Origin: JAFGKM01 sp964403465
Lineage (GTDB): Bacteria > Ratteibacteria > UBA8468 > B48-G9 > JAFGKM01
Length of the DNA stretch: 7,563 nt
Direction of reading: 5' to 3'
Assembly: GCA_964403465.1 (NCBI GenBank)
Contig: CAYOFY010000073.1
Location: 1 to 7,563, forward strand
In this document: positions 1 to 4,515 of the stretch, piece after piece
Layout: each line of letters begins with the position of its first letter
Numbering within the stretch: position 1 is the first letter of the stretch
Program-made: the position numbers and the translations under genes
Notes under the pieces: model-generated
Told to the model about the DNA's origin: nothing
Database searches by the model: none
What the model saw: the letters and a program-made list of their open reading frames with translations, nothing else

Positions 1-60
1 AGTTTCACCCCCTCCTTCCCTCCGCCCTTGTTGGGGCGCAGGCTGAAGACCTGCGGCTAC
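1..60. repeat. Pyrimidine-rich intergenic segment with two overlapping hairpins
   Basis: No gene is visible here. Bases 3-28 are almost all C and T. Two small inverted repeats follow: CGCCC (23-27) with GGGCG (34-38) across a 6-nt loop, and CGCAGG (37-42) with CCTGCG (50-55) across a 7-nt loop. The segment around the second hairpin, GGCTGAAGACCTGCGGCTAC (41-60), resembles a short palindromic intergenic repeat that I recall as frequent in many environmental bacterial genomes. Only one copy lies in this window, so its status as a dispersed repeat is inferred and not shown. No U-tract follows either hairpin on the + strand, so neither is called a terminator. Confidence 0.4.
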
Positions 61-64
61 CTTG

Positions 65-93
65 TTGACGTTAAAATGTTATGATGTTATAAT
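65..93 (+). promoter_or_regulatory. Sigma70-type promoter of the RHH/RelE toxin-antitoxin operon
   Basis: A -35 box TTGACG (65-70, 5 of 6 to consensus) and a perfect -10 box TATAAT (88-93) are separated by exactly 17 bp. Transcription would start near 100, about 39 nt upstream of the antitoxin ATG, leaving room for the strong SD at 124-131. This is the best promoter in the window and it faces the antitoxin gene. Autorepression by the ribbon-helix-helix antitoxin is expected from the family. Confidence 0.8.
76..90 (+). promoter_or_regulatory. Direct repeat in promoter spacer, possible antitoxin operator
   Basis: ATGTTAT occurs twice, at 76-82 and 84-90, with an 8-bp period. The second copy overlaps the -10 box. 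Ribbon-helix-helix antitoxins usually bind short repeated half-sites over their own promoter, so this is a plausible operator. The sequence shows the repeat; the binding role is inferred. A chance AT-rich repeat is the alternative. Confidence 0.35.
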
Positions 94-123
94 GGTGCTG
101 GAAGAAGGTGTTTTGTGAGAATT

Positions 124-131
124 GGGGAGGG
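124..131 (+). promoter_or_regulatory. Ribosome binding site fixing the antitoxin start
   Basis: GGGGAGGG ends 7 nt before the ATG at 139. It lies downstream of the in-frame GTG at 115, so it supports the ATG at 139 and argues against the longer reading. Confidence 0.75.
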
Positions 132-138
132 AATACTT

Positions 139-372
139 ATGGCGGCGATGACAAAACGAACGACGATTTATCTTGACCCGGATTTGCACCGGGTTCTTAA
201 AGTGAGGGCGGGTGAAACGGAACAGTCTATATCCGGAATCATAAACGAAGCCGTCCGGCGCGAATTGGCTGAAGACAGGGAAGACCTTGCGGCGTTTGAG
301 CAAAGAGTAAAAGAACCCAGCATATCTTATGAGACGATGCTGAAAAAACTGAAGGCCGATGGGAAGATATAA
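139..372 (+). CDS. Ribbon-helix-helix (CopG/RHH-type) antitoxin
   Basis: This 77-residue protein is the antitoxin of a type II TA pair. It should bind and neutralise the RelE-like toxin encoded next to it and repress the shared promoter. Residues 6-12 (KRTTIYL) form the DNA-contacting beta strand typical of the RHH fold. They are followed by two predicted helices (about 15-25 and 28-44), with the SISGIINEAVRREL stretch typical of the second. The charged tail, ending in a SYETMLKKLKADGKI-like segment, matches the toxin-binding region of RHH antitoxins paired with RelE toxins. The ATG at 139 was chosen because of its SD; a GTG at 115 would add 8 unrelated-looking residues. The gene overlaps the toxin by 14 nt, consistent with coupled translation. 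The fold call rests on reading the sequence only; the exact subfamily is not determined. Confidence 0.85.
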   Translation: MAAMTKRTTIYLDPDLHRVLKVRAGETEQSISGIINEAVRRELAEDREDLAAFEQRVKEPSISYETMLKKLKADGKI

Positions 373-619
373 GGTCGAGGTAAAAAGGTCGGCAGTTAAA
401 GAGATTGAGGCGCTGCCCGACAGGGATATAAGGGATATTCTCGACAGGCTATCTTCACTCGCGGATAATCCCAGGCCGTATGACTGCCGGAAATTATCCG
501 GTCGGCCGCAATACCGGATTCGTCGCGGAAACTACAGAATCCTTTATTATATAGACGATGTCATGCAGGTTGTCTGTATTGTTAAGATAGGTCACCGGAA
601 AAATGTTTACGGGAATTGA
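359..619 (+). CDS. relE: RelE/ParE-superfamily toxin, probable mRNA interferase
   Basis: This 86-residue basic protein has the length and layout of RelE-like toxins, which usually cut mRNA in the ribosomal A site. The N-terminal strand YKVEVKRSAVKEIEALP is followed by a helical hairpin. Next comes the core beta sheet, with YRIRRGNYRILYYID (52-66) and the C-terminal VKIGHRKNVY (75-84). Arg60, Arg80 and Tyr84 lie where RelE toxins carry catalytic arginine and tyrosine residues; this is a placement by eye. The gene starts inside the antitoxin gene with no strong SD of its own, so translation is likely coupled, which favours excess antitoxin. The TGA stop is part of a repeat (616-641) that also ends the second toxin gene. 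A ParE-like gyrase inhibitor is less likely, given the conserved Arg and Tyr at the C-terminus. Confidence 0.87.
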   Translation: MGRYKVEVKRSAVKEIEALPDRDIRDILDRLSSLADNPRPYDCRKLSGRPQYRIRRGNYRILYYIDDVMQVVCIVKIGHRKNVYGN

Positions 620-641
620 GATGCTGAATAGGTGTTGAGAT
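616..641 (+). repeat. 26-bp direct repeat, left copy, overlapping the RelE stop codon
   Basis: TTGAGATGCTGAATAGGT (616-633), then G, then TTGAGAT (635-641). It matches 2283-2307 at 23 of 26 aligned positions, with two substitutions and one 1-nt indel. Bases 617-619 are the toxin stop codon. The second copy likewise contains the stop of the AbiEii gene, so the two copies bracket the AbiE module. Confidence 0.75.
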
Positions 642-688
642 TGCCGCGCCTGAAAGCGCCCCGTAGAACGGGGTAAACTCGCAATGAC
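637..688. repeat. Palindromic intergenic element (GAGATTGC ... GCAATGAC)
   Basis: The ends ATTGC (640-644) and GCAAT (681-685) are complementary. Inside is a perfect 6-bp hairpin, CCCCGT (659-664) with ACGGGG (668-673) and a 3-nt AGA loop. GCGCC is repeated directly at 646-650 and 656-660. The outer sequences GAGATTGC and CTCGCAATGAC resemble a widespread family of palindromic intergenic repeats known to me from many bacterial genomes; family membership is inferred from memory. There is no U-tract right after the hairpin, so it is not called a rho-independent terminator, although it could slow transcription between the two TA modules. Confidence 0.55.
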
Positions 689-722
689 TGCATTTTAGGG
701 AAACAGTAGGCGGGTAAATGCA
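689..722. repeat. 7-bp inverted repeat in the inter-module gap
   Basis: TGCATTT (689-695) and AAATGCA (716-722) are perfectly complementary across a 20-nt loop. The rest of the gap up to about 810 is purine-rich and contains repeated GGGTAA words but no convincing coding frame on either strand. Function is unknown and chance is possible. Confidence 0.3.
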
Positions 723-812
723 TCGGATACAGGGTAACAAGAAGGGTAATGGTGACAACGTAGGGGGCAAGGTAATAAAAGAGCGGGGTTGAGGCATTGG
801 ATGAAGTAAGTA

Positions 813-841
813 TTTACAATAATTAACATATATGTTATGCT
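813..841 (+). promoter_or_regulatory. Extended -10 promoter of the AbiE operon
   Basis: A -35 box TTTACA (813-818, 5 of 6 to consensus) is followed by a 17-bp spacer and TATGCT (836-841, 4 of 6). TGT (833-835) directly before it gives an extended -10 (TGn). Transcription would start about 6-8 nt after 841, at or next to the A of the ATG at 848. The promoter therefore implies little or no 5' leader for the first gene. Confidence 0.6.
824..837. promoter_or_regulatory. 14-bp perfect palindrome, probable AbiEi operator
   Basis: TAACATATATGTTA is a perfect palindrome lying in the spacer and running into the -10 box. AbiEi-type antitoxins studied in streptococci repress their own promoter by binding inverted repeats, so this is the natural candidate site for autoregulation. 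The palindrome is seen directly; its use by the product of the next gene is inferred. Confidence 0.5.
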
Positions 842-847
842 TTGTAT

Positions 848-1489
848 ATGAATTACAATGAACTGGTTCGGTTAACAAGGGAACTGCCCTGTTTTGATAT
901 GGCATTGCTGGTACAAGCATTTGACGAGCAGAGAGCGGTTATCAGAACCCAGATTGCGCGGCTGGCCAAGCAGGGGAAAGTTGTCCGGTTGAGGCGAGGC
1001 ATGTATACGCTGTCGGATGAATACCGGCATGCAATACTTACACCGGCGGCGCTGGCCAATATGTTATACCGGCCGTCTTACCTGAGCGGTCTCTGGGTGC
1101 TGGGGTTTTATGACATGATTCCCGAGAGAGTTGTCTGGCTGACCAGTGTTACCTCCCGGGTACCGCGTCATTTTGAGAACCGGTACGGCAGTTTTGATTA
1201 TCGCAGTATCAAACGAGACTTTTTCTTTGGATACCGGACGACAAGATACGGGCAACAGGAAATACTTGCCGCTGAACCGGAAAAAGCGCTGTTGGACCAC
1301 TGGTATCTAACCCCGGGCGAGTGGACCGAGGCTCGAATCAGGGAAATGCGATACCAGAATGCAGACAAGGTGTCTCCTGATAAACTGCTTGAATGGGCAG
1401 ACAGGTATCAACGTCCGCGGTTACTGCGGGCTGTTAAACGCTGGCTGGCGGTTGCCGGAGAAGAGGAGAAAGGGACGGTGACGCTATGA
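848..1489 (+). CDS. abiEi: AbiEi-like type IV antitoxin / transcriptional repressor
   Basis: This 213-residue protein is the antitoxin of an AbiE-type module. Residues 1-55 read as a winged helix-turn-helix: helices around MNYNELVRLTREL and RTQIARLAKQGKVV, then the wing VRLRRGMYTL. The C-terminal domain includes AAEPEKALLDHWYL (141-154), close to the A-PEKALLD motif typical of AbiEi/COG5340 proteins. In characterised AbiE systems this protein represses the operon through its N-terminal domain and antagonises the toxin through its C-terminal domain without a stable complex. The ATG at 848 is preferred over an in-frame TTG at 842. Neither has an SD, and the promoter places the transcript start close to 848, so leaderless translation is likely. 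The stop codon overlaps the toxin start (ATGA). Confidence 0.85.
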   Translation: MNYNELVRLTRELPCFDMALLVQAFDEQRAVIRTQIARLAKQGKVVRLRRGMYTLSDEYRHAILTPAALANMLYRPSYLSGLWVLGFYDMIPERVVWLTSVTSRVPRHFENRYGSFDYRSIKRDFFFGYRTTRYGQQEILAAEPEKALLDHWYLTPGEWTEARIREMRYQNADKVSPDKLLEWADRYQRPRLLRAVKRWLAVAGEEEKGTVTL

Positions 1490-2286
1490 AGGAACAGGCG
1501 CTGGATTTGGCGCGCGGTATAAGCGACCCGGGACAGGCAATCAACCGGATGAGGGAATACTTGCAGGCGCTGGTACTGCGTTCTCTGCATGAATGTGAAG
1601 CGTTCCGTCAACTGGCGTTTGTCGGGGGCACGGCTTTGCGGTTTCTCCACGGTTTACCGCGCTTTTCCGAAGATTTGGATTTTACACTGGAATCAAAGGA
1701 CGGCTATGCAGGGCGGGAATGGATGGACAGGGTGAAACGGGACATGGTTTTCGGCGGGTTTAAACCGCAGGTTGCATGGAACGAGCGCAAGGCAGTGCAT
1801 GCCGGATGGATCCGTTTGCCGGGAATTCTTCATGAGGCGGGGCTTGCCGCAATACCGGAGGAAAAACTGGCTGTCAGGATTGAAATAGACACCTGTCCGC
1901 CAGCTGGCGGACGCTGTGAACGGCGTATCGTAACAAAACATGTTACATTCCTTTTACAATATTATGATTTACCCTCGCTTCTGGCAGGCAAAATTCATGC
2001 GGTTATCTGCCGGAGGTATACCAAGGGGCGCGACTGGTATGACCTTACATGGTACCTTTCTCAACAGCCGCGGGTTACCCCAAACCTGTCTCTGCTTCAA
2101 AATGCGCTGGACCAAACAGAAGGCGCCGGACGGCATGAATCCCGGGAATGGCATTCTCTGTTGCGCAAAAAATTGGATGCTTGTGATATTGGCGCTCTGG
2201 CAAGGGATGTGCGCCCCTTTCTGGAAAACAAGAGGGAGGCGGAGCTGCTTACCCGCGAAAACCTGCTTGACCTGCTGAAGGGTTGA
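1486..2286 (+). CDS. abiEii: AbiEii-like nucleotidyltransferase toxin
   Basis: This 266-residue protein belongs to the AbiEii/COG2253 DNA polymerase-beta-like nucleotidyltransferases. Relatives such as mycobacterial MenT toxins add nucleotides to tRNA acceptor ends, and AbiEii uses GTP; the substrate here is unknown. Motif I is GGTALRF (47-53) followed by FSEDLDF (60-66), with likely metal ligands Asp63 and Asp65. Motif II is RIEIDT (131-136), with Asp135 the likely third acidic residue. Motif III is SLLAGKIHA (164-172), with Lys169. Motif IV is KGRDWYDL (180-187), with Asp183 and Asp186. All key residues are present, so the enzyme looks intact. ATG overlaps the antitoxin TGA as ATGA, and an SD-like GAGGAGAAAGGG lies about 12 nt upstream, indicating coupled translation. 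Residues PPAGGR are encoded by an 18-bp perfect palindrome. The TGA stop lies in a repeat shared with the upstream toxin gene. Phage defence by abortive infection is the family role; none is shown here. Confidence 0.9.
   Translation: MKEQALDLARGISDPGQAINRMREYLQALVLRSLHECEAFRQLAFVGGTALRFLHGLPRFSEDLDFTLESKDGYAGREWMDRVKRDMVFGGFKPQVAWNERKAVHAGWIRLPGILHEAGLAAIPEEKLAVRIEIDTCPPAGGRCERRIVTKHVTFLLQYYDLPSLLAGKIHAVICRRYTKGRDWYDLTWYLSQQPRVTPNLSLLQNALDQTEGAGRHESREWHSLLRKKLDACDIGALARDVRPFLENKREAELLTRENLLDLLKG
1895..1912. repeat. 18-bp perfect palindrome inside the AbiEii gene
   Basis: GTCCGCCAGCTGGCGGAC is its own reverse complement. It sits in frame and encodes part of the PPAGGR stretch just after motif II. 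I recall similar CCGCCAGCTGGCGG palindromes as abundant intergenic repeats in some bacterial genomes. However, the family itself often has DTNPPAG here, so protein constraint alone could explain it. Confidence 0.5.
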
Positions 2287-2318
2287 GACCCTGAATAGGT
2301 TTGAGATCCTGAATAAAG
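2283..2318 (+). repeat. Tandem 18-bp repeat, right copy, overlapping the AbiEii stop codon
   Basis: Two units follow head to tail: TTGAGACCCTGAATAGGT (2283-2300) and TTGAGATCCTGAATAAAG (2301-2318). The first 15 bases match at 14 positions. The first unit plus TTGAGAT matches the repeat at 616-641. Read in the toxin frame, the pair gives stop codons at 2284, 2296, 2302 and 2314, because the period is exactly six codons. Confidence 0.75.
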
Positions 2319-2333
2319 ACATTTCAGGGTGAC
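2303..2333. repeat. Small palindromic element (GAGATCCTGAA ... TTCAGGGTGAC)
   Basis: CCTGAA (2308-2313) pairs with TTCAGG (2323-2328) over a 9-nt loop. The outer ends GAGAT and GTGAC match the ends of the element at 637-688 (GAGAT and ATGAC), although the stems differ. It resembles a common dispersed repeat family of the form GAGATCCTGAA...TTCAGGATGACA, recalled and not searched. It is followed on the + strand by A residues and not by T, so it is not a forward terminator. Confidence 0.55.
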
Positions 2334-2339
2334 AAAAAA

Positions 2340-2347
2340 GGGAGGAG
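2340..2347 (+). promoter_or_regulatory. Strong ribosome binding site of the sugar operon
   Basis: GGGAGGAG ends 6 nt before the ATG at 2354 and fixes that start. No matching promoter is recognisable in the 67 bp between the AbiEii stop and this gene. Confidence 0.8.
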
Positions 2348-2353
2348 AAATAA

Positions 2354-3385
2354 ATGTTCAAAGATAAGACTTTGCTTATCACCGGAGGGACGGGAAGTTT
2401 CGGCAACGCGGTCTTGAAGCGGTTTCTGGATACCGATATCGGAGAGATACGCATATTTTCGCGCGATGAGAAGAAGCAGGACGATATGCGCCGGCAGTAT
2501 AAAAATGGTAAGATTAAATATCATCTGGGGGATGTGCGGGACATAGGGAGTATCCGGGATGCGATGTACGGTGTGGACTATATCTTTAATGCGGCGGCGC
2601 TGAAGCAGGTGCCTTCCTGCGAGTTTTTTCCGCTGGAGGCGGTGCGTACAAATGTGTTCGGGACAGATAACGTGCTCACCGCGGCGATTGAGGCAGGGGT
2701 GAAGAAGGTGATATGCCTTTCCACCGACAAGGCGGCTTATCCAATCAATGCGATGGGGATATCCAAGGCGATGATGGAGAAGGTTTTTGTTGCAAAGTCG
2801 CGCACGGTGGACCCTTCGCGTACGCTTATATGCGGAACGCGCTACGGCAACGTGATTGCCTCCCGCGGGTCTGTTATTCCGCTCTTCGTGGAACAGATTA
2901 AAAAAGGTTGGCCTCTCACGGTTACCGAGCCGTCCATGACCCGATTTCTCATGAGCCTTGAGAGTGCGGTGGAGCTGGTGGTGTTTGCGTTCAATAATGC
3001 GAATGCAGGCGATATAATGGTTCAAAAGTCTCCTGCCTGTACGATAGGCGATTTGGCGCAGGCTTTGAAGGAGATGTTTTCTGCAGACAATGAAATCAAT
3101 GTCATAGGTGCAAGGCACGGCGAGAAGATGTATGAGACGCTTCTTACAAAAGAGGAGCGAGTCAAGGCGGAGGATATGGGGGAATTCTTTAGTATTCCCG
3201 CCGATACAAGAGACCTTAATTACGATAAGTATTTTGTGGAAGGAAATAAGAGGGTTGCCGCGGAAGAAGAATATAATTCCAACAATACCGTGAGATTGGA
3301 TGTGGCAGGCATCAAGGCGAAACTGCTGGAGCTGGATTATATTAAGGAGGCTTTGGCGGGGAATGCAAGGGAGAACTGGAGTTAA
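2354..3385 (+). CDS. capE: UDP-GlcNAc inverting 4,6-dehydratase/5-epimerase (CapE/WbjB/FnlA)
   Basis: This 343-residue cytoplasmic enzyme starts UDP-N-acetyl-L-fucosamine synthesis. It removes water across C4-C6 of UDP-GlcNAc and inverts C5, giving a 4-keto-6-deoxy-L-sugar; WbjB is also credited with C3 epimerisation. It is an extended short-chain dehydrogenase/reductase (SDR). The NAD(P)-binding glycine motif TGGTGSFG is at 10-17. STDKA (123-127) carries the likely catalytic Asp125 and Lys126. The usual YxxxK is replaced by MGISK (134-138, Met134 and Lys138), as is normal in the FlaA1/CapE dehydratases. RYGNVIASRGSVIPLF (163-178) and the C-terminal RHGEKMYETLL (254-264) are also typical of the group. 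Length fits the family. The next gene begins 2 nt after the stop, so the pair is co-translated. FlaA1/PseB (pseudaminic acid) is the closest alternative, but the CapF and CapG partners decide for the L-FucNAc route. Confidence 0.93.
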   Translation: MFKDKTLLITGGTGSFGNAVLKRFLDTDIGEIRIFSRDEKKQDDMRRQYKNGKIKYHLGDVRDIGSIRDAMYGVDYIFNAAALKQVPSCEFFPLEAVRTNVFGTDNVLTAAIEAGVKKVICLSTDKAAYPINAMGISKAMMEKVFVAKSRTVDPSRTLICGTRYGNVIASRGSVIPLFVEQIKKGWPLTVTEPSMTRFLMSLESAVELVVFAFNNANAGDIMVQKSPACTIGDLAQALKEMFSADNEINVIGARHGEKMYETLLTKEERVKAEDMGEFFSIPADTRDLNYDKYFVEGNKRVAAEEEYNSNNTVRLDVAGIKAKLLELDYIKEALAGNARENWS

Positions 3386-3387
3386 AG

Positions 3388-4497
3388 ATGAAAGTATTGG
3401 TAACCGGAGCCGGGGGGTTTCTCGGCAGAAACCTGGTGGCGGAGCTGCAAAACCGAGGTTTTTGCGATATACTTGAGTATGATGTTGATACGGAGGAATC
3501 TTTGCTTGAGGAATATACCCGGGAATGCGGGTTTGTCTTTCATCTTGCCGGGGTCAACAGGCCTTCCGACGAAAAGGAGTTCATGAAAGGCAATTGCGGG
3601 TTTACCCGCCAGTTGCTCGGCCTGCTTGAGAAGCATTCCAATACTGTGCCCGTTCTGCTCTCTTCTTCCATACAGGCGGAAATTGACAATCCTTACGGGC
3701 TAAGCAAACGTGCCGCCGAGGAGGTTGTCCTGGATTACGGCCGTAAATCAGGGGTTCCGGTCTATATCTACCGGCTGGCAAATCTCTTTGGAAAGTGGAG
3801 CAGGCCCAATTACAATACCGTGGTGGCGACTTTCTGCCATAATACTGCGAGGGGACTTGATATACAGATAAACAATCCTGATGCAGAACTCCATCTCTGC
3901 TATATAGATGACGTCGTGGAAGAGTTTTTGCGCGCGCTTGACGCGGCTCCCACGTGCAAGGGCGGTTACTGTGTTGTTCCGGTGAGCTACCGGATAAAAC
4001 TCGGGGAACTTGCCGAAAAGATACGGGGGTTTTCGGGGTGCAGGGGAAATCTGTCTGTTCCTGATATGTCGGACAGTTTTACAAGGAAGCTTTACGCCAC
4101 CTACCTGAGCTTTCTGCCGGAAGATGGTTTTTCTTACCCGTTGAAGATGAACGCTGACAACAGAGGTTCTTTTACCGAGTTTCTGCGTACCCCTGAACGG
4201 GGGCAGGTGTCGGTTAATGTCGCAAAGCCGGGGATTACAAAGGGCAACCACTGGCACCATACAAAGAACGAGAAGTTCCTTGTGGTAGCGGGAGAAGCGG
4301 TGATACGGTTCAGGAAGGTGGGAAGCCGGGAGGTCTTTGAATACCGGGTGAGCGGAGAGAATCTTGAAGTAGTGGATATACCGGTGGGTTATACTCATTC
4401 TATTACCAATACGGGGGATACCGACCTTGTGACGGTAATGTGGGCAAGCGAACCGTTTGACCCGGACAAGCCGGATACTTATTTTATGGAGGTATAG
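3388..4497 (+). CDS. capF: Bifunctional SDR reductase/cupin of UDP-L-FucNAc synthesis (CapF/WbjC/FnlB)
   Basis: This 369-residue, two-domain cytoplasmic enzyme acts on the CapE product. In studied CapF the cupin domain epimerises C3 and the SDR domain reduces the C4 ketone with NADPH, giving UDP-2-acetamido-2,6-dideoxy-L-talose. The N-terminal SDR domain (about 1-245) shows VTGAGGFLG (5-13), SSSIQA (92-97) and a standard YGLSK catalytic pair (Tyr103, Lys107). The C-terminal cupin (about 250-369) matches cupin motif 1 exactly as G-x5-HxH-x4-E-x6-G (Gly282, His288, His290, Glu295, Gly302). It matches most of motif 2 as PxG-x2-H-x3-N (Pro332, Gly334, His337, Asn341). The His and Glu residues are the expected metal ligands. 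An SD-like TGGAG lies 6 nt before the ATG, inside the end of capE. Both domains look intact. Confidence 0.93.
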   Translation: MKVLVTGAGGFLGRNLVAELQNRGFCDILEYDVDTEESLLEEYTRECGFVFHLAGVNRPSDEKEFMKGNCGFTRQLLGLLEKHSNTVPVLLSSSIQAEIDNPYGLSKRAAEEVVLDYGRKSGVPVYIYRLANLFGKWSRPNYNTVVATFCHNTARGLDIQINNPDAELHLCYIDDVVEEFLRALDAAPTCKGGYCVVPVSYRIKLGELAEKIRGFSGCRGNLSVPDMSDSFTRKLYATYLSFLPEDGFSYPLKMNADNRGSFTEFLRTPERGQVSVNVAKPGITKGNHWHHTKNEKFLVVAGEAVIRFRKVGSREVFEYRVSGENLEVVDIPVGYTHSITNTGDTDLVTVMWASEPFDPDKPDTYFMEV

Positions 4498-4515
4498 AAA
4501 AAGGGGAGAGGTGGA

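Noticed and set aside
6..17. Minus-strand AAGGAGG (17-11) as the SD of a divergent gene starting beyond the left edge
   Set aside because: The GTG at 8-6 is too close, and any other start is outside the window. The purine run is part of a low-complexity tract, so no gene can be supported.
115..138. In-frame GTG start for the first antitoxin at 115
   Set aside because: The SD at 124-131 lies downstream of it and serves the ATG at 139; the extra residues do not belong to the RHH fold.
659..673. CCCCGT-AGA-ACGGGG hairpin as a rho-independent terminator of the first TA operon
   Set aside because: The stem is only 6 bp and is followed by TAAACTCGC, with no run of T; it is better explained as the inside of a palindromic repeat.
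842..847. In-frame TTG start for the AbiEi-like gene at 842
   Set aside because: It adds only two residues, has no SD and lies immediately after the -10 box, upstream of the expected transcript start.
582..920. Minus-strand open frame across the inter-module gap (112 codons)
   Set aside because: It runs over repeats and into both flanking genes, its protein has low-complexity proline/leucine stretches and no recognisable domain, and it has no SD.
2161..2190. TTGCGC ... TGTGATATT inside abiEii as a promoter for the sugar operon
   Set aside because: The -35 matches at only about three positions and the spacing is not optimal; chance matches at this level are common inside genes.
2324..3118. 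Long minus-strand open frame (264 codons) opposite capE
   Set aside because: It is antisense to a clearly conserved enzyme gene. Its product is rich in His, Arg and Cys with no domain, as expected from the opposite strand of biased codons.
3343..3350. Consensus-like TAAGGAGG inside the end of capE as the capF ribosome binding site
   Set aside because: It lies 37 nt before the capF ATG, too far to serve it. The ATG at 3363 is in another frame with no conserved product. The TGGAG next to the capF start is the better site.
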